Shown: positions 36,543-44,624, numbered from the stretch's first letter. The stretch is DNA of 64,000 bases from Pseudomonas citronellolis (GCF_900112375.1 NZ_FOLS01000010.1:124001-188000), one strand, 5' to 3'. Numbers and translations: made by a program. The notes: generated by a model from the sequence alone, not told the origin.

Positions 36543-37595
36543 ATGACCATCCGCCGCCTTCCCCTGGCCCTCAAGGCCGCCGCCCTGGCGGGCCTGACCC
36601 TGGCCAGCCAGGCCCACGCCGACGGCACCCTGCACTTCGCCAACTGGTCGGACTACTTCCCGCCGGAGCTGCTGAAGAAGTTCGAGAAGGACACCGGCAT
36701 CCATGCCACCCTCGACTCCTACGACAGCAACGAGACCCTGCTGGCCAAGCTCAAGGCCGGCGGCGGCGCCTACGACGTGGTGGTGCCCTCGGACAGCTTC
36801 ATCGAAATCTTCGTCAAGGAAGGCCTGCTGCAGAAGCTGGACAAGTCGCAGCTGCCGAACCTGGCCAACCTCAAGGACAAGTTCAAGACCCTCTCCTACG
36901 ACCCCGGCCACGACTACACCGTGCCCTACCTGTGGGGCAGCACCGGCTACAGCTACGACAGCGCCAAGGCCCCGGGCGGCAAGTTCGACGAGAGCTGGAA
37001 GCCGTTCTTCGAACCGCCGGAGGCGTTCAAGGGCAAGGTGGTGGCGCTCAACTCCATCGAGGAGCTGTGGGCCCCGGCCACCTACTACCTCGGCGTGAAC
37101 GAGTGCACCGAGGACCCGAAGGAGGCCGAGAAGGTCCTCGACCTGCTGCTCAAGCAGAAGCCGCTGCTGGCCATGTACAACAGCGACGGCACCATCGAGC
37201 GCATGGCCGCCGGCGAGGTGTACATGCACCAGCAGTGGAACGGCGCCTTCCACCGCGCCCACGCCCAGCGCGCCAGCCTGGTCTACGTCTATCCGAAGGA
37301 AGGCGTGCGCCTGTTCATCGATAACCTGGCCATTCCCAAGGACGCCACCAACATCAAGGAAGCCCACGTCTTCCTCAACTGGATGATGCAGCCGGAGAAC
37401 ATCGCCGCCGCCTCCAACTTCGCCAAGTACAACAACGCCATCACCGGTTCCGAGAAGTTCATGGACAAGGAGCTGTTCGACGACCCGGCGATCAACACCC
37501 CGGAAGACAAGATCGACCGCCTGAAGCCCTTCCAGCTGTGTTCGCCGAAGTCCCTGTCGTTGCGCGCCAAGGTCTGGACCAAGCTGAAGAAATGA
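36543..37595 (+). CDS. Periplasmic polyamine-binding protein (PotD-like)
   Basis: Solute-binding subunit of the 33757-37595 importer. The 350-residue precursor has signal peptide MTIRRLPLALKAAALAGLTLASQAHA. Family motifs seen include FANWSDYFPPELLKKFEKDTG, TLDSYDSNETLLAKL, YDVVVPSDSF and VPYLWGSTGYSYD. The start at 36543 has AGGAG upstream; an earlier in-frame ATG lies inside the previous gene. It is less similar to SpuD/SpuE than those two are to each other, so its ligand preference may differ. PA0323-like by position. Confidence 0.9.
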   Translation: MTIRRLPLALKAAALAGLTLASQAHADGTLHFANWSDYFPPELLKKFEKDTGIHATLDSYDSNETLLAKLKAGGGAYDVVVPSDSFIEIFVKEGLLQKLDKSQLPNLANLKDKFKTLSYDPGHDYTVPYLWGSTGYSYDSAKAPGGKFDESWKPFFEPPEAFKGKVVALNSIEELWAPATYYLGVNECTEDPKEAEKVLDLLLKQKPLLAMYNSDGTIERMAAGEVYMHQQWNGAFHRAHAQRASLVYVYPKEGVRLFIDNLAIPKDATNIKEAHVFLNWMMQPENIAAASNFAKYNNAITGSEKFMDKELFDDPAINTPEDKIDRLKPFQLCSPKSLSLRAKVWTKLKK

Positions 37596-38001
37596 CCGGC
37601 CGGTCCTGCGGCGGGACGGGCGCCCGCCGCCGGGCCTGACAGTCAATCTGGCCACTTCGATCCCTTTTTGACCCTTTACAGGGTTCTGCGGGGCGGCGCG
37701 GCGGCCTAAAGTCCGGGTACTCGCCCAGGGAATGGCCGCCAGGGCCGCGATCACCGCCGCAGCACGCACCGCGCCGGTATCCAGGGAGCGCCGCCAGCGA
37801 GCATCCACAAGAACAATGCCCCGAGAACGCTCATGACCAGCCCTTGCTCCACCCCGGTTCGCGGCCGTCACCGCGCCCACCCCTTCCTCGCCCGTTACGC
37901 CCGCCGGCAGCGCTGCGGCTGACCGCCCCGCTCCCTCCGCGCGGCCGCCAGCGGCGCCCCGCGCCAGCGCAACAACGACAAGAATTCGCGAGGAAACATC
38001 G
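37596..38001. other. Intergenic region before APC permease
   Basis: About 405 bp with no supported gene. It contains the 41-bp motif at 37649-37689 shared with the ABC operon, within which ACCCT-TTAC-AGGGT (37671-37684) is a short palindrome. The remaining sequence is very GC-rich and shows nothing else I can name. Confidence 0.5.
37649..37689 (+). promoter_or_regulatory. 41-bp motif shared with polyamine ABC upstream region
   Basis: Second copy of the motif at 33611-33651, 313 bp before the APC permease start. Identical blocks include TGGCC, ATCCCTT, TTG and GTTCTGC in the same register. Suggests that the two transport units share a regulator. Confidence 0.55.
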
Positions 38002-39390
38002 ATGGCCATCGAACAAGGCGCCCGCATGAGCGCCAGCACCGGCAACGCCCCCCAAGCCCAGGCGGACGCCCGCCTCAAACGCATCCTGGGGCTGCCTGCC
38101 CTGGTCTTCTTCGGCCTGGTCTACATGGTCCCGCTGACCATGTTCACCACCTACGGCGTGGTCACCGAGATGACCGGCGGACGCACCGCCAGCGCCTACC
38201 TGATCACCCTGCTGGCGATGCTGTTCACCGCCGCCTCCTACAGCTTCATGGTGCGCAAGTACCCGATCGCCGGCTCCGCCTATTCCTACACCAGCCTGAG
38301 CTTCGGCCCGGCGGTGGGCTTCCTGTCCGGCTGGTCGCTGCTGCTCGACTACCTGTTCCTGCCGATGATCAACTACCTGCTCATCGGCCTGTTCATGAAC
38401 ATCGCCTTCCCGGAGATTCCCGCCTGGGTCTTCGTGGTCGCCTCCATCGCCCTGGTCACCGTGCTCAACGTGGTGGGCATCAGCCAGGTGGCCGGCATGA
38501 GCAACGCCATCGTCGGCGCCCAGTTGGTGTTCATCGTGGTGTTCGTCGGCATGTCGCTGAAGAGCCTGACCGGCGCCCCGGCCCTGGACCTGGCCGCGCC
38601 CTTCATCGGCGACGGCAGCAAGCCCGGCTTCGCCCCGCTGATGGCCGGCGCCGCGGTGCTGTGCCTGTCATTCCTGGGCTTCGACGCGGTCTCCACCATG
38701 GCCGAGGAAACCCGTGACGCGCGCCGCGACATCCCGCGGGCGATCATCATCACCACGGTGCTGGCCGGCCTGATGTTCACCCTGCTGGCGATCATCAGCC
38801 AGCTGGTGTTCCCCGGCAGCGTGTTCGAGAACGCCGATTCGGCGGCCAACGAGGTGATGCTCAAGGCCGGCGGCCAGTTCCTCGGCAACTTCTTCACCGC
38901 CGCCTACATCGCCGGCTGCATCGGCTCGGCGCTGGCCTCCCAGGCCTCGGTGTCGCGCATCCTCTTCACCATGGGCCGCGACGGCATCCTCCCGCGCAGC
39001 CTGTTCGGCACCCTGCACGCGCGCTTCCAGACGCCGGTGGTGGCGATCCTGGTGGTCTCGGCCATCTCCCTGCTGGCCCTGGTGCTGGACCTGACCACCC
39101 TGGCCTCGATGATCAGCTTCGGCGCCCTGGTGGCCTTCTCGGTGGTCAACCTGGCGGTGATCCGCACCTACCTGGGCGTCGAAGGACGCCGCGCGCCGGC
39201 CGACCTGCTGCGCTACGGCCTGGTGCCCTTCATCGGCCTGTGCCTGACCCTCTGGCTGTGGACCAGCCTGTCGCAGCTGACGCTGATCGTCGGCCTGAGC
39301 TGGTTCGCCGTCGGCTTCGTCTACCTGGCGCTGCACACCGGCGGCTTCCGCCGCAAGGCGCCGAGCGTGAGCTTCGAGGAAAACGCCTGA
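38002..39390 (+). CDS. APC-family amino acid/polyamine permease
   Basis: Single-component inner-membrane transporter of 462 residues with about twelve hydrophobic segments. APC hallmarks: GLVYMVPLTMFTTYGVVTEMTGG in TM1, PIAGSAYSYTSLSFG in TM3, FLGFDAVSTMAEETRDARRDIPRAI in the TM6-loop. The neighbouring acetylpolyamine hydrolase 45 bp downstream suggests a polyamine, acetylpolyamine or related amine as substrate; this is inference. The ATG at 38002 has GAGG 8 nt upstream; a second ATG at 38026 is possible. PA0322-like. Confidence 0.87.
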   Translation: MAIEQGARMSASTGNAPQAQADARLKRILGLPALVFFGLVYMVPLTMFTTYGVVTEMTGGRTASAYLITLLAMLFTAASYSFMVRKYPIAGSAYSYTSLSFGPAVGFLSGWSLLLDYLFLPMINYLLIGLFMNIAFPEIPAWVFVVASIALVTVLNVVGISQVAGMSNAIVGAQLVFIVVFVGMSLKSLTGAPALDLAAPFIGDGSKPGFAPLMAGAAVLCLSFLGFDAVSTMAEETRDARRDIPRAIIITTVLAGLMFTLLAIISQLVFPGSVFENADSAANEVMLKAGGQFLGNFFTAAYIAGCIGSALASQASVSRILFTMGRDGILPRSLFGTLHARFQTPVVAILVVSAISLLALVLDLTTLASMISFGALVAFSVVNLAVIRTYLGVEGRRAPADLLRYGLVPFIGLCLTLWLWTSLSQLTLIVGLSWFAVGFVYLALHTGGFRRKAPSVSFEENA

Positions 39391-39438
39391 TACCCCACGG
39401 ACCCACCGGGCGCCGCCGGGCGCCCCCAGGAGTGCATG

Positions 39439-40470
39439 ATGTTGACGATCTACACCGACGACCATCGCTTGCACCACGGCCAGCATGAGCTGATCGGCGG
39501 CCAGTTCACCCCCTGCTTCGAGAAGCCCAGCCGCGCCGACATGGTCCTGGACCGCGTCAAGGCGGTGGGCCTGGGCGAGATCCAGGCCCCGCGCGACTTC
39601 GGCCTGGAGCCGATCCGGCGCATCCACACCGAGGGTTTCGTCAACTTCCTCCAGCACGCCTGGCGCGACTGGCTGGCCACCGGCAGAACCCACGACATGC
39701 TGCCCATCGCCTGGCCGACCCGCCGCCTGCTGCAGAAGGAGCCCGACAGCATCGACGGGCGCCTGGGCTACTACAGCTTCGACGCCGGCGCGCCGATCAC
39801 CGCCGGCACCTGGCAGGCCATCACCAGCTCGGCGAACGTGGCCCTGACCGGCCAGGCCGAACTGGCCAAGGGCGCCCGCTCGGTGTTCAGCCTGTGCCGC
39901 CCGCCGGGCCACCACGCCTCGGCCGACTACATGGGCGGCTACTGCTTCTTCAACAACGCCGCCATCGCCACCCAGGCCATCCTCGACCAGGGCGCGGCGC
40001 GGGTGGCCATCCTCGACGTGGACTACCACCACGGCAACGGCACCCAGGACATCTTCTACGACCGCGCCGACGTGCTCTTCACCTCGATCCACGGCGACCC
40101 GCGCTTCGAGTACCCCTACTTCCTCGGCTACGCCGACGAAAAGGGCCGGGGTGTGGGTGAAGGCTTCAACTTCAACTACCCGCTGGCCTCGGGCAGCGAC
40201 TGGTCGGTGTGGAGCCTGGCGCTGCAGGCGGCGATCCGCCAGATCGCGGCGTACGGGCCGGATGTGCTGGTGGTTTCCCTGGGGGTGGATACCTTCAAGG
40301 AGGATCCGATTTCGCAGTTCAAGCTGGATAGTCCGGATTACCTGCGTATGGGGGAGGCCATCGGGAAGCTGGGGCTGCCGACGTTGTTCGTCATGGAGGG
40401 GGGGTATGCGGTGGAGGAGATCGGGGTCAATGCGGTGAATGTGTTGCAGGGGTTTGAGAGTGTTGGTTGA
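39439..40470 (+). CDS. Acetylpolyamine amidohydrolase (HDAC-family)
   Basis: Zinc hydrolase that removes acetyl groups from acetylputrescine, acetylcadaverine and similar amines, freeing them for catabolism. The 343-residue protein has the histone-deacetylase fold motifs: CRPPGHHASADYMGGYCFFNN (His-His dyad), AILDVDYHHGNGTQ (Zn Asp and His), and a Zn-ligand Asp in VSLGVDTFKEDP. Two ATGs (39436, 39439) are adjacent; I chose the second because AGGAG then has a 6-nt spacer. The final ~230 bp shift from C-ending to G/T-ending codons, unlike the rest of the gene. It is the PA0321 counterpart by position. Confidence 0.92.
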   Translation: MLTIYTDDHRLHHGQHELIGGQFTPCFEKPSRADMVLDRVKAVGLGEIQAPRDFGLEPIRRIHTEGFVNFLQHAWRDWLATGRTHDMLPIAWPTRRLLQKEPDSIDGRLGYYSFDAGAPITAGTWQAITSSANVALTGQAELAKGARSVFSLCRPPGHHASADYMGGYCFFNNAAIATQAILDQGAARVAILDVDYHHGNGTQDIFYDRADVLFTSIHGDPRFEYPYFLGYADEKGRGVGEGFNFNYPLASGSDWSVWSLALQAAIRQIAAYGPDVLVVSLGVDTFKEDPISQFKLDSPDYLRMGEAIGKLGLPTLFVMEGGYAVEEIGVNAVNVLQGFESVG

Positions 40471-40896
40471 TGGTCATTCCCTGTAGGAGCGAGCTTGCTC
40501 GCGAACCGCGTCTCCCGGTGGCTCTGGCGCGCGGGGTTGACTCCGCTCCCTCTCCCCAGCCCTCTCCCTGAAGGGAGAGGGGGCTTGTCCGTGCCGAGAG
40601 AAGGAATGGTTCCAGTCGGAAACCAATGGCGCTGCCGGCTGACTCCAGAACACCCAACCCTGCCCAACGGCCCCCTCTCCCTTCAGGGAGAGGGGGCTTG
40701 TCCGTGCCGAGAGAGGGAATGGTTCCAGTCGGAAACCAACGGCGCTGCTGGCTGACTCCAGAACACCCAACCCTGCCCAACGGTCCCCTCTCCCTTCAGG
40801 GAGAGGGTTAGGGAGAGGGCGCTCTACAGCCCAACACCCGAAGTCCCGAGCAAGCACCGTTCGCGAGCAAGCTCGCTCCTACGAAAAGCCGAATGC
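40471..40896. repeat. Repeat-filled intergenic region with a 113-bp tandem duplication
   Basis: Outer inverted repeat: GTAGGAGCGAGCTTGCTCGC at 40483-40506 and its complement at 40859-40882. Inside, a 113-bp unit is present twice (40573-40685 and 40686-40798) with a few differences, each edged by CCCTCTCCCTTCAGGGAGAGGG-like hairpins; a third hairpin copy and GTTAGGGAGAGGGCGCTCTA end the array. No gene supported: open frames here simply run through the duplicated unit. Confidence 0.85.
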
Positions 40897-40935
40897 AAAA
40901 AAGCCGCGCCAGGATCACTCCCGGCGCGGCCTTTT
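40897..40935 (-). terminator. Terminator of carO
   Basis: Stem GCCGCGCC / GGCGCGGC with A-run on the left and TTTT on the right, just past the carO stop on the minus strand. Works in either direction, and so also insulates carO from the repeat region. Confidence 0.8.
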
Positions 40936-40948
40936 CATATGCATCTCG

Positions 40949-41323
40949 TTACTGCAGGACGTCCACCCGATCCACATCGATCTCCACGCCCTTGCGGTCA
41001 TGGTCGACCTCGCCGGTCAGGCGCACCTTGGTCTTGTCGGAAACATCCACGCCCTGCGGCCAGTCCTCGTGGTCGATCTCCACCTGCATGCTGCCGGTGG
41101 CGTCCTTGAACTCGTAGTGCTCGCCGTGCAGGCGCTTGGTGATCACGCCTTCCAGCACGGCCGGGGTGTCGTCGGCGGCGGCCTGGGCGGCCTTCACGGT
41201 GTTCACCGAACCACTGGCCGCGGGTTTGGCGACGTCGCTGCCCGGGCCGGTGTAGCCGGCGGCGAAGGTGGCGCCGGAGAACAGGGCGATGGCGGCGATC
41301 AGGGGAAGACGAATGGATTTCAT
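40949..41323 (-). CDS. carO: CarO: calcium-regulated OB-fold (BOF/YgiW-type) periplasmic protein
   Basis: A 124-residue exported protein: signal peptide MKSIRLPLIAAIALFSGATFA, then a BOF domain (about 50-124) with LEGVITKRLHGEHYEFKDATG, QVEIDHEDWPQGVDV and TKVRLTGEVDHDRKGVEIDVDRVDVL. BOF proteins such as YgiW/YdeI/VisP bind small ligands in the periplasm and aid envelope stress tolerance. Position matches PA0320, named CarO and reported as a CarSR-controlled calcium-homeostasis protein in P. aeruginosa. AGGAGG lies 7 nt before the ATG. Four 11-bp-phased half-sites lie 49-86 nt upstream, within and just after the 3' end of the upstream gene. Confidence 0.87.
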   Translation of the reverse strand: MKSIRLPLIAAIALFSGATFAAGYTGPGSDVAKPAASGSVNTVKAAQAAADDTPAVLEGVITKRLHGEHYEFKDATGSMQVEIDHEDWPQGVDVSDKTKVRLTGEVDHDRKGVEIDVDRVDVLQ

Positions 41324-41371
41324 GAAGTAGCCTCCTGGCTGTTTTCGTTGAAATCAGATTAGCCAAACAGC

Positions 41372-41409
41372 CTGAAACCAGCCTGAATCCGCCCTTAATC
41401 CAGGCTTAA
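41372..41409 (-). promoter_or_regulatory. Four phased half-sites, candidate CarR/BqsR array upstream of carO
   Basis: On the minus strand, reading towards carO: TTAAG-N6-TTAAG-N6-TTCAG-N6-TTCAG, starts at exact 11-bp steps (plus-strand CTTAA at 41405 and 41394, CTGAA at 41383 and 41372). The first pair equals the reported BqsR/CarR box as I recall it. The array overlaps the last codons of the SdiA-regulated-type gene. Confidence 0.7.
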
Positions 41410-42338
41410 CCGCCCTTGCCGTCGTCCTTGAGCTTGCGGAATACATAGAACAGTTCCGGCTCGCTGACCATGTAGATGGTGCCCTGCTCGTCGATGGCCA
41501 CGCCCTCGGCGCGCGGGATCTTGTCATGCAGGCCGTTGAGTCCGCCGAGCAGGCTGATGAAACTGACCGGCTCGCCTTTCTCGTCCAGCTCCAGCAGCAG
41601 GTGCGACTCCGCCGACAGCACCAGGGTGTGGCCGGTGCGCGGGTCGACACTGAGCGCCGAGACGTTGCGCATGTACAGCTGTTCGCTGGGCAGCGGCCGC
41701 ATGCTGCCGGTCAGGCCCGGGCTGCCGTCGCTGGCCCAGCTGAAGAGAGTCATGGGGTCGCGCTCGCGGCCCAGCAGCAGGCGTTTCTGCGCCGGGTCCC
41801 AGGCGATGCCCTCGAAGCCCTTGTTGCTCTTTTCGCCGAGGTTGCCCAGGTCGAAGCTGGCCAGCTTGGCGGTGCTCAGCTCGTGGGTCTGCGGGTCGAC
41901 GTGGAAGATGGTCAGGGAGTTCTGCCGCTCGTCGGTCACCGCGACGTTGCCGTTGGGCAGCACCGCCACGCCTTCGGGGTTCGCCAGACCGAGCAGCGGG
42001 ATCACCCGCAGCACCTCGCCGTTCAGCGACAGCTCGCCGAGCAGCGGCTTCTTGCCAGTCACGGTGAACAGCGTGCGGGTCACCGGATTGTAGGCCAGGT
42101 CGGAGGTTTCCTGACCTTCCAGGCCGCCCTTGAGCGCCTTGCCCTGGATCACCGCACGGTAGCCGGGCAGCCAGACGCTCTCGGCGCGCGCCTGCTCGCT
42201 GGTGTGCTCTTCCTGCCACCACAGGCGGGCGCGGTCGTCCCAGTGGAACAGCTTGGCCAGCACCACCAGCACCACGGCGGCGAAGAGCAAGGCCAGCAGC
42301 AGCCAGCGCAGAAGACGGGAGGATCGGACCTGGGTCAT
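41406..42338 (-). CDS. SdiA-regulated-type beta-propeller protein (CarP paralogue)
   Basis: A 310-residue protein with membrane anchor (LLALLFAAVVLVVLAKLF) and the same beta-propeller repeats as CarP: TSDLAYNPVTRTLFTVTG, NKGFEGIAWDPAQKRLLLGRERDP and EGVAIDEQGTIYMVSEPELFYVFRK. Equal length and aligned ends (LVSEPNLFYVFRK in CarP) show duplication. Corresponds to PA0319 by position. Upstream of carO on the same strand; the carO half-site array overlaps this gene's 3' end, so carO probably has its own promoter. Enzymatic activity is unproven; some relatives have esterase or phytase-like folds. Confidence 0.85.
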   Translation of the reverse strand: MTQVRSSRLLRWLLLALLFAAVVLVVLAKLFHWDDRARLWWQEEHTSEQARAESVWLPGYRAVIQGKALKGGLEGQETSDLAYNPVTRTLFTVTGKKPLLGELSLNGEVLRVIPLLGLANPEGVAVLPNGNVAVTDERQNSLTIFHVDPQTHELSTAKLASFDLGNLGEKSNKGFEGIAWDPAQKRLLLGRERDPMTLFSWASDGSPGLTGSMRPLPSEQLYMRNVSALSVDPRTGHTLVLSAESHLLLELDEKGEPVSFISLLGGLNGLHDKIPRAEGVAIDEQGTIYMVSEPELFYVFRKLKDDGKGG

Positions 42339-42383
42339 CGGGGAGTTCTTGTTGTCTGGATTGGGAACGCCCCGCAGAAAGCG

Positions 42384-42406
42384 AAGGCCGCACGGAAGGC
42401 GGCCTT
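42384..42406 (-). terminator. Hairpin after FAA-hydrolase-family gene
   Basis: Stem AAGGCCGC / GCGGCCTT with 7-nt loop, flanked by CCCCGC/GCGGGG outer pairing, in the 82-bp gap. T-content after it is low, so termination strength is uncertain. Confidence 0.45.
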
Positions 42407-42420
42407 TGGCGGGGTACGGC

Positions 42421-43086
42421 TCAGAGGACGCGGCTTTCGAACCGGCTGGCGCCGGGAAGTTCCAGCACCAGCTCGCTGCCGCGCTTGAGCGGGCCGACGC
42501 CCACCGGCGTGCCGGTGGAGACCACGTCGCCCGGCTGCAGCGAGAAGTGCCCGCAGATGTGCTGGATCAGCGGCACGATGGGGTTGAGCATGTCGCGGCT
42601 GTTGCCGTCCTGGCGCACTTCGCCGTCGATGCTCAGGCGGATGCCGATGTCGGCCGGGTCGGGGAAGCGGTCGGCGCTGACGAAGGGCGCCAGCACGAAG
42701 GCGCCGTCGAAGGACTTGGCCAGCTCCCAGGGCAGGCCCTTTTCCTTGAGCTTGGCCTGCACGTCGCGCAGGGTCAGGTCCAGGGCCGGGGCGTAGCCGG
42801 AAATGGCGTCCAGCACTTCCTCGCGGCTGGGCGTGCGCGACAGCGGCTTGCCGATCAGCACGGCGATCTCCGCTTCGTAGTGCACGTCGCCACGACCCTC
42901 GGGGATGGCGAAGCCGCCCTCGACCGGCACGGTGCAGGAACCGGGCTTGATGAACAGCAGCGGCTCGGTGGGCACCGGGTTGTTCAGCTCCTTGGCGTGC
43001 TCGGCGTAGTTGCGCCCGACGCAGACCACCTTGCCCAGCGGGAAGTGGATGCGGGTGCCGTCGACGTACTGATGCTGGTAACTCAT
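42421..43086 (-). CDS. Fumarylacetoacetate hydrolase-family protein
   Basis: A 221-residue single-domain FAH-family protein. Seen: GRNYAEHAKELNN, FIKPGSCTV, metal-binding VHYEAEIAVLIG (E-x-E) and the late STGTPVGVGPLKRGSELVLEL. Small members act as acylpyruvate hydrolases or oxaloacetate decarboxylases/tautomerases; which one is not decidable here. The start at 43086 (MSYQHQYVDG) has GGAGTC upstream. It follows the D-2-hydroxyglutarate dehydrogenase gene on the same strand, separated by a perfect 12-bp-arm hairpin, suggesting separate or attenuated expression. Confidence 0.87.
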   Translation of the reverse strand: MSYQHQYVDGTRIHFPLGKVVCVGRNYAEHAKELNNPVPTEPLLFIKPGSCTVPVEGGFAIPEGRGDVHYEAEIAVLIGKPLSRTPSREEVLDAISGYAPALDLTLRDVQAKLKEKGLPWELAKSFDGAFVLAPFVSADRFPDPADIGIRLSIDGEVRQDGNSRDMLNPIVPLIQHICGHFSLQPGDVVSTGTPVGVGPLKRGSELVLELPGASRFESRVL

Positions 43087-43191
43087 GACCGACTCCTGGA
43101 CGGATGAATGGGATGCCCCGCGGCGCTCGTGGCGCTGCGCGGTGCCCGCCTCCCGCGGGCGCTGCCGGCCGTTCCGTCGGCCCCGAACATG

Positions 43192-43217
43192 AGAAGGGCC
43201 GGTGAACCGGCCCTTCT
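43192..43217 (-). terminator. Hairpin after D-2-hydroxyglutarate dehydrogenase gene
   Basis: Perfect 12-bp stem AGAAGGGCCGGT / ACCGGCCCTTCT with a 2-nt centre, 13 bp beyond the stop codon on the minus strand. Probable terminator or mRNA-stabilising structure. Confidence 0.7.
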
Positions 43218-43229
43218 GGGATGACTGGC

Positions 43230-44624
43230 TTACTCGGCGAAGATCTTGCCGGGGTTCATGATCCCGTTGGGATCGAACACCGCCTTGACCGCCTTCATGT
43301 AGCCGATCTCGGCTTCGGAGCGAGAGTAACCCAGGTAGTCGCGCTTGGTCATGCCCACGCCGTGCTCGGCGGAGATGGAGCCGTTGTACTTCTCCACGGT
43401 CTCGAATACCCACTTGTTGACCGTGGCGCACTTGGCGAAGAACTCGTCCTTGGACAGGTTCTCGGGCTTCAAGATGTTCAGGTGCAGGTTGCCGTCGCCG
43501 ATGTGGCCGAACCAGACCACTTCGAAGTCCGGGTAGTTGGCTTCGACGATGGCGTCAATGTCCTTGAGGAAGGCCGGGACCTTGCTGACGGTGACCGAGA
43601 TGTCGTTCTTGTACGGCGTCCAGTGCGAGATGGTCTCGGAGATGTACTCGCGCAGCTTCCACAGGTTCTGCAGCTGCTGCTCGCTCTGGCTCATCACGCC
43701 GTCCAGCACCCAGCCCTGCTCGACGCAGTGCTCGAAGGTGGCCAGGGCCTCGTTGGCCACTTCCTCGGTGCTGGCCTCGAATTCCAGCAGCGCGTAGAAC
43801 GGGCAGTCGGTCTCGAACGCCGGCGGCACGTCGCCGCGGGCCAGGACCTTGGCCAGGGCCTTGTCGGAGAAGAATTCGAAGGCGGTCAGGTCGAGCTTGC
43901 TCTGGAAGGCGTGCAGCACCGGCATGATCGAGTCGAAGTCGGGGGTGCCGAGGACCATCGCGGTGAGGTTCTTCGGCGTGCGCTCCAGGCGCATGGTGGC
44001 CTCGACCACGAAGCCCAGGGTGCCCTCGGCGCCGATGAACAGCTGGCGCAGGTCGTAGCCGGTGGCGTTCTTGATCAGGTCCTTGTTCAGCTCCAGCAGG
44101 TCGCCCTTGCCGGTGACCACCTTCATGCCGGCCACCCAGTTGCGCGTCATGCCGTAGCGAATCACCTTGATCCCGCCGGCATTGGTGCCGATGTTGCCGC
44201 CAATCTGGCTGGAACCGGAGGAAGCGAAGTCCACCGGGTAGTACAGGCCCTGCTCCTCGGCGAACAGCTGCAGCTGCTTGGTCACCACGCCCGGCTGGCA
44301 CACCACGGTGCGGTCGAAGGCGTTGAAGTCGAGGATCCTGTTCATGTAGTCGAACGACACCACCACCTCGCCGTTGGCGGCGACGGCGGCGGCGGAGAGC
44401 CCGGTACGCCCGCCCGAAGGCACCAGGCCGACCTTGTGCTCATTGGCCCAGCGGACGACGGCCTGCACCTGCTCGATGCTCTTGGGGAAGGCGATGGCCA
44501 GCGGCGCCGGGGCGAAGTGCTTGGTCCAGTCCTTGCCATAGGCATCCAGGGAATCGGCATCGGTCAGCAGCTTGCCGGGCTCCAGCAGGGGCTTGAGCGA
44601 TTCGATCAGGGCTTCGCGGGTCAT
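43230..44624 (-). CDS. D-2-hydroxyglutarate dehydrogenase (FAD, GlcD-like)
   Basis: Oxidises D-2-hydroxyglutarate back to 2-oxoglutarate with FAD. This matters because SerA, encoded divergently next door, reduces 2-oxoglutarate to D-2-hydroxyglutarate to drive 3-phosphoglycerate oxidation; the coupling has been shown in Pseudomonas. The 464-residue protein has the VAO-type FAD domain (LVPSGGRTGLSAAAV; SSGSSQIGGNIGTNAGG; GTLGFVVEATM) and a C-terminal substrate domain with VVWFGHIGDGNLHLNI, SISAEHGVGMTKR and NPGKIF. I chose the ATG at 44624 (MTREALIES); an upstream ATG at 44648 adds eight non-conserved residues and has AGGA nearby, so it remains possible. PA0317-like. Confidence 0.92.
   Translation of the reverse strand: MTREALIESLKPLLEPGKLLTDADSLDAYGKDWTKHFAPAPLAIAFPKSIEQVQAVVRWANEHKVGLVPSGGRTGLSAAAVAANGEVVVSFDYMNRILDFNAFDRTVVCQPGVVTKQLQLFAEEQGLYYPVDFASSGSSQIGGNIGTNAGGIKVIRYGMTRNWVAGMKVVTGKGDLLELNKDLIKNATGYDLRQLFIGAEGTLGFVVEATMRLERTPKNLTAMVLGTPDFDSIMPVLHAFQSKLDLTAFEFFSDKALAKVLARGDVPPAFETDCPFYALLEFEASTEEVANEALATFEHCVEQGWVLDGVMSQSEQQLQNLWKLREYISETISHWTPYKNDISVTVSKVPAFLKDIDAIVEANYPDFEVVWFGHIGDGNLHLNILKPENLSKDEFFAKCATVNKWVFETVEKYNGSISAEHGVGMTKRDYLGYSRSEAEIGYMKAVKAVFDPNGIMNPGKIFAE

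Noticed and set aside
40338-40857. Three overlapping minus-strand open frames sharing MGRVGCSGVS-like repeats
   Set aside because: They simply translate the 113-bp tandem duplication and its hairpins; the repeated protein text is a by-product of repeated DNA. No ribosome site or family match.
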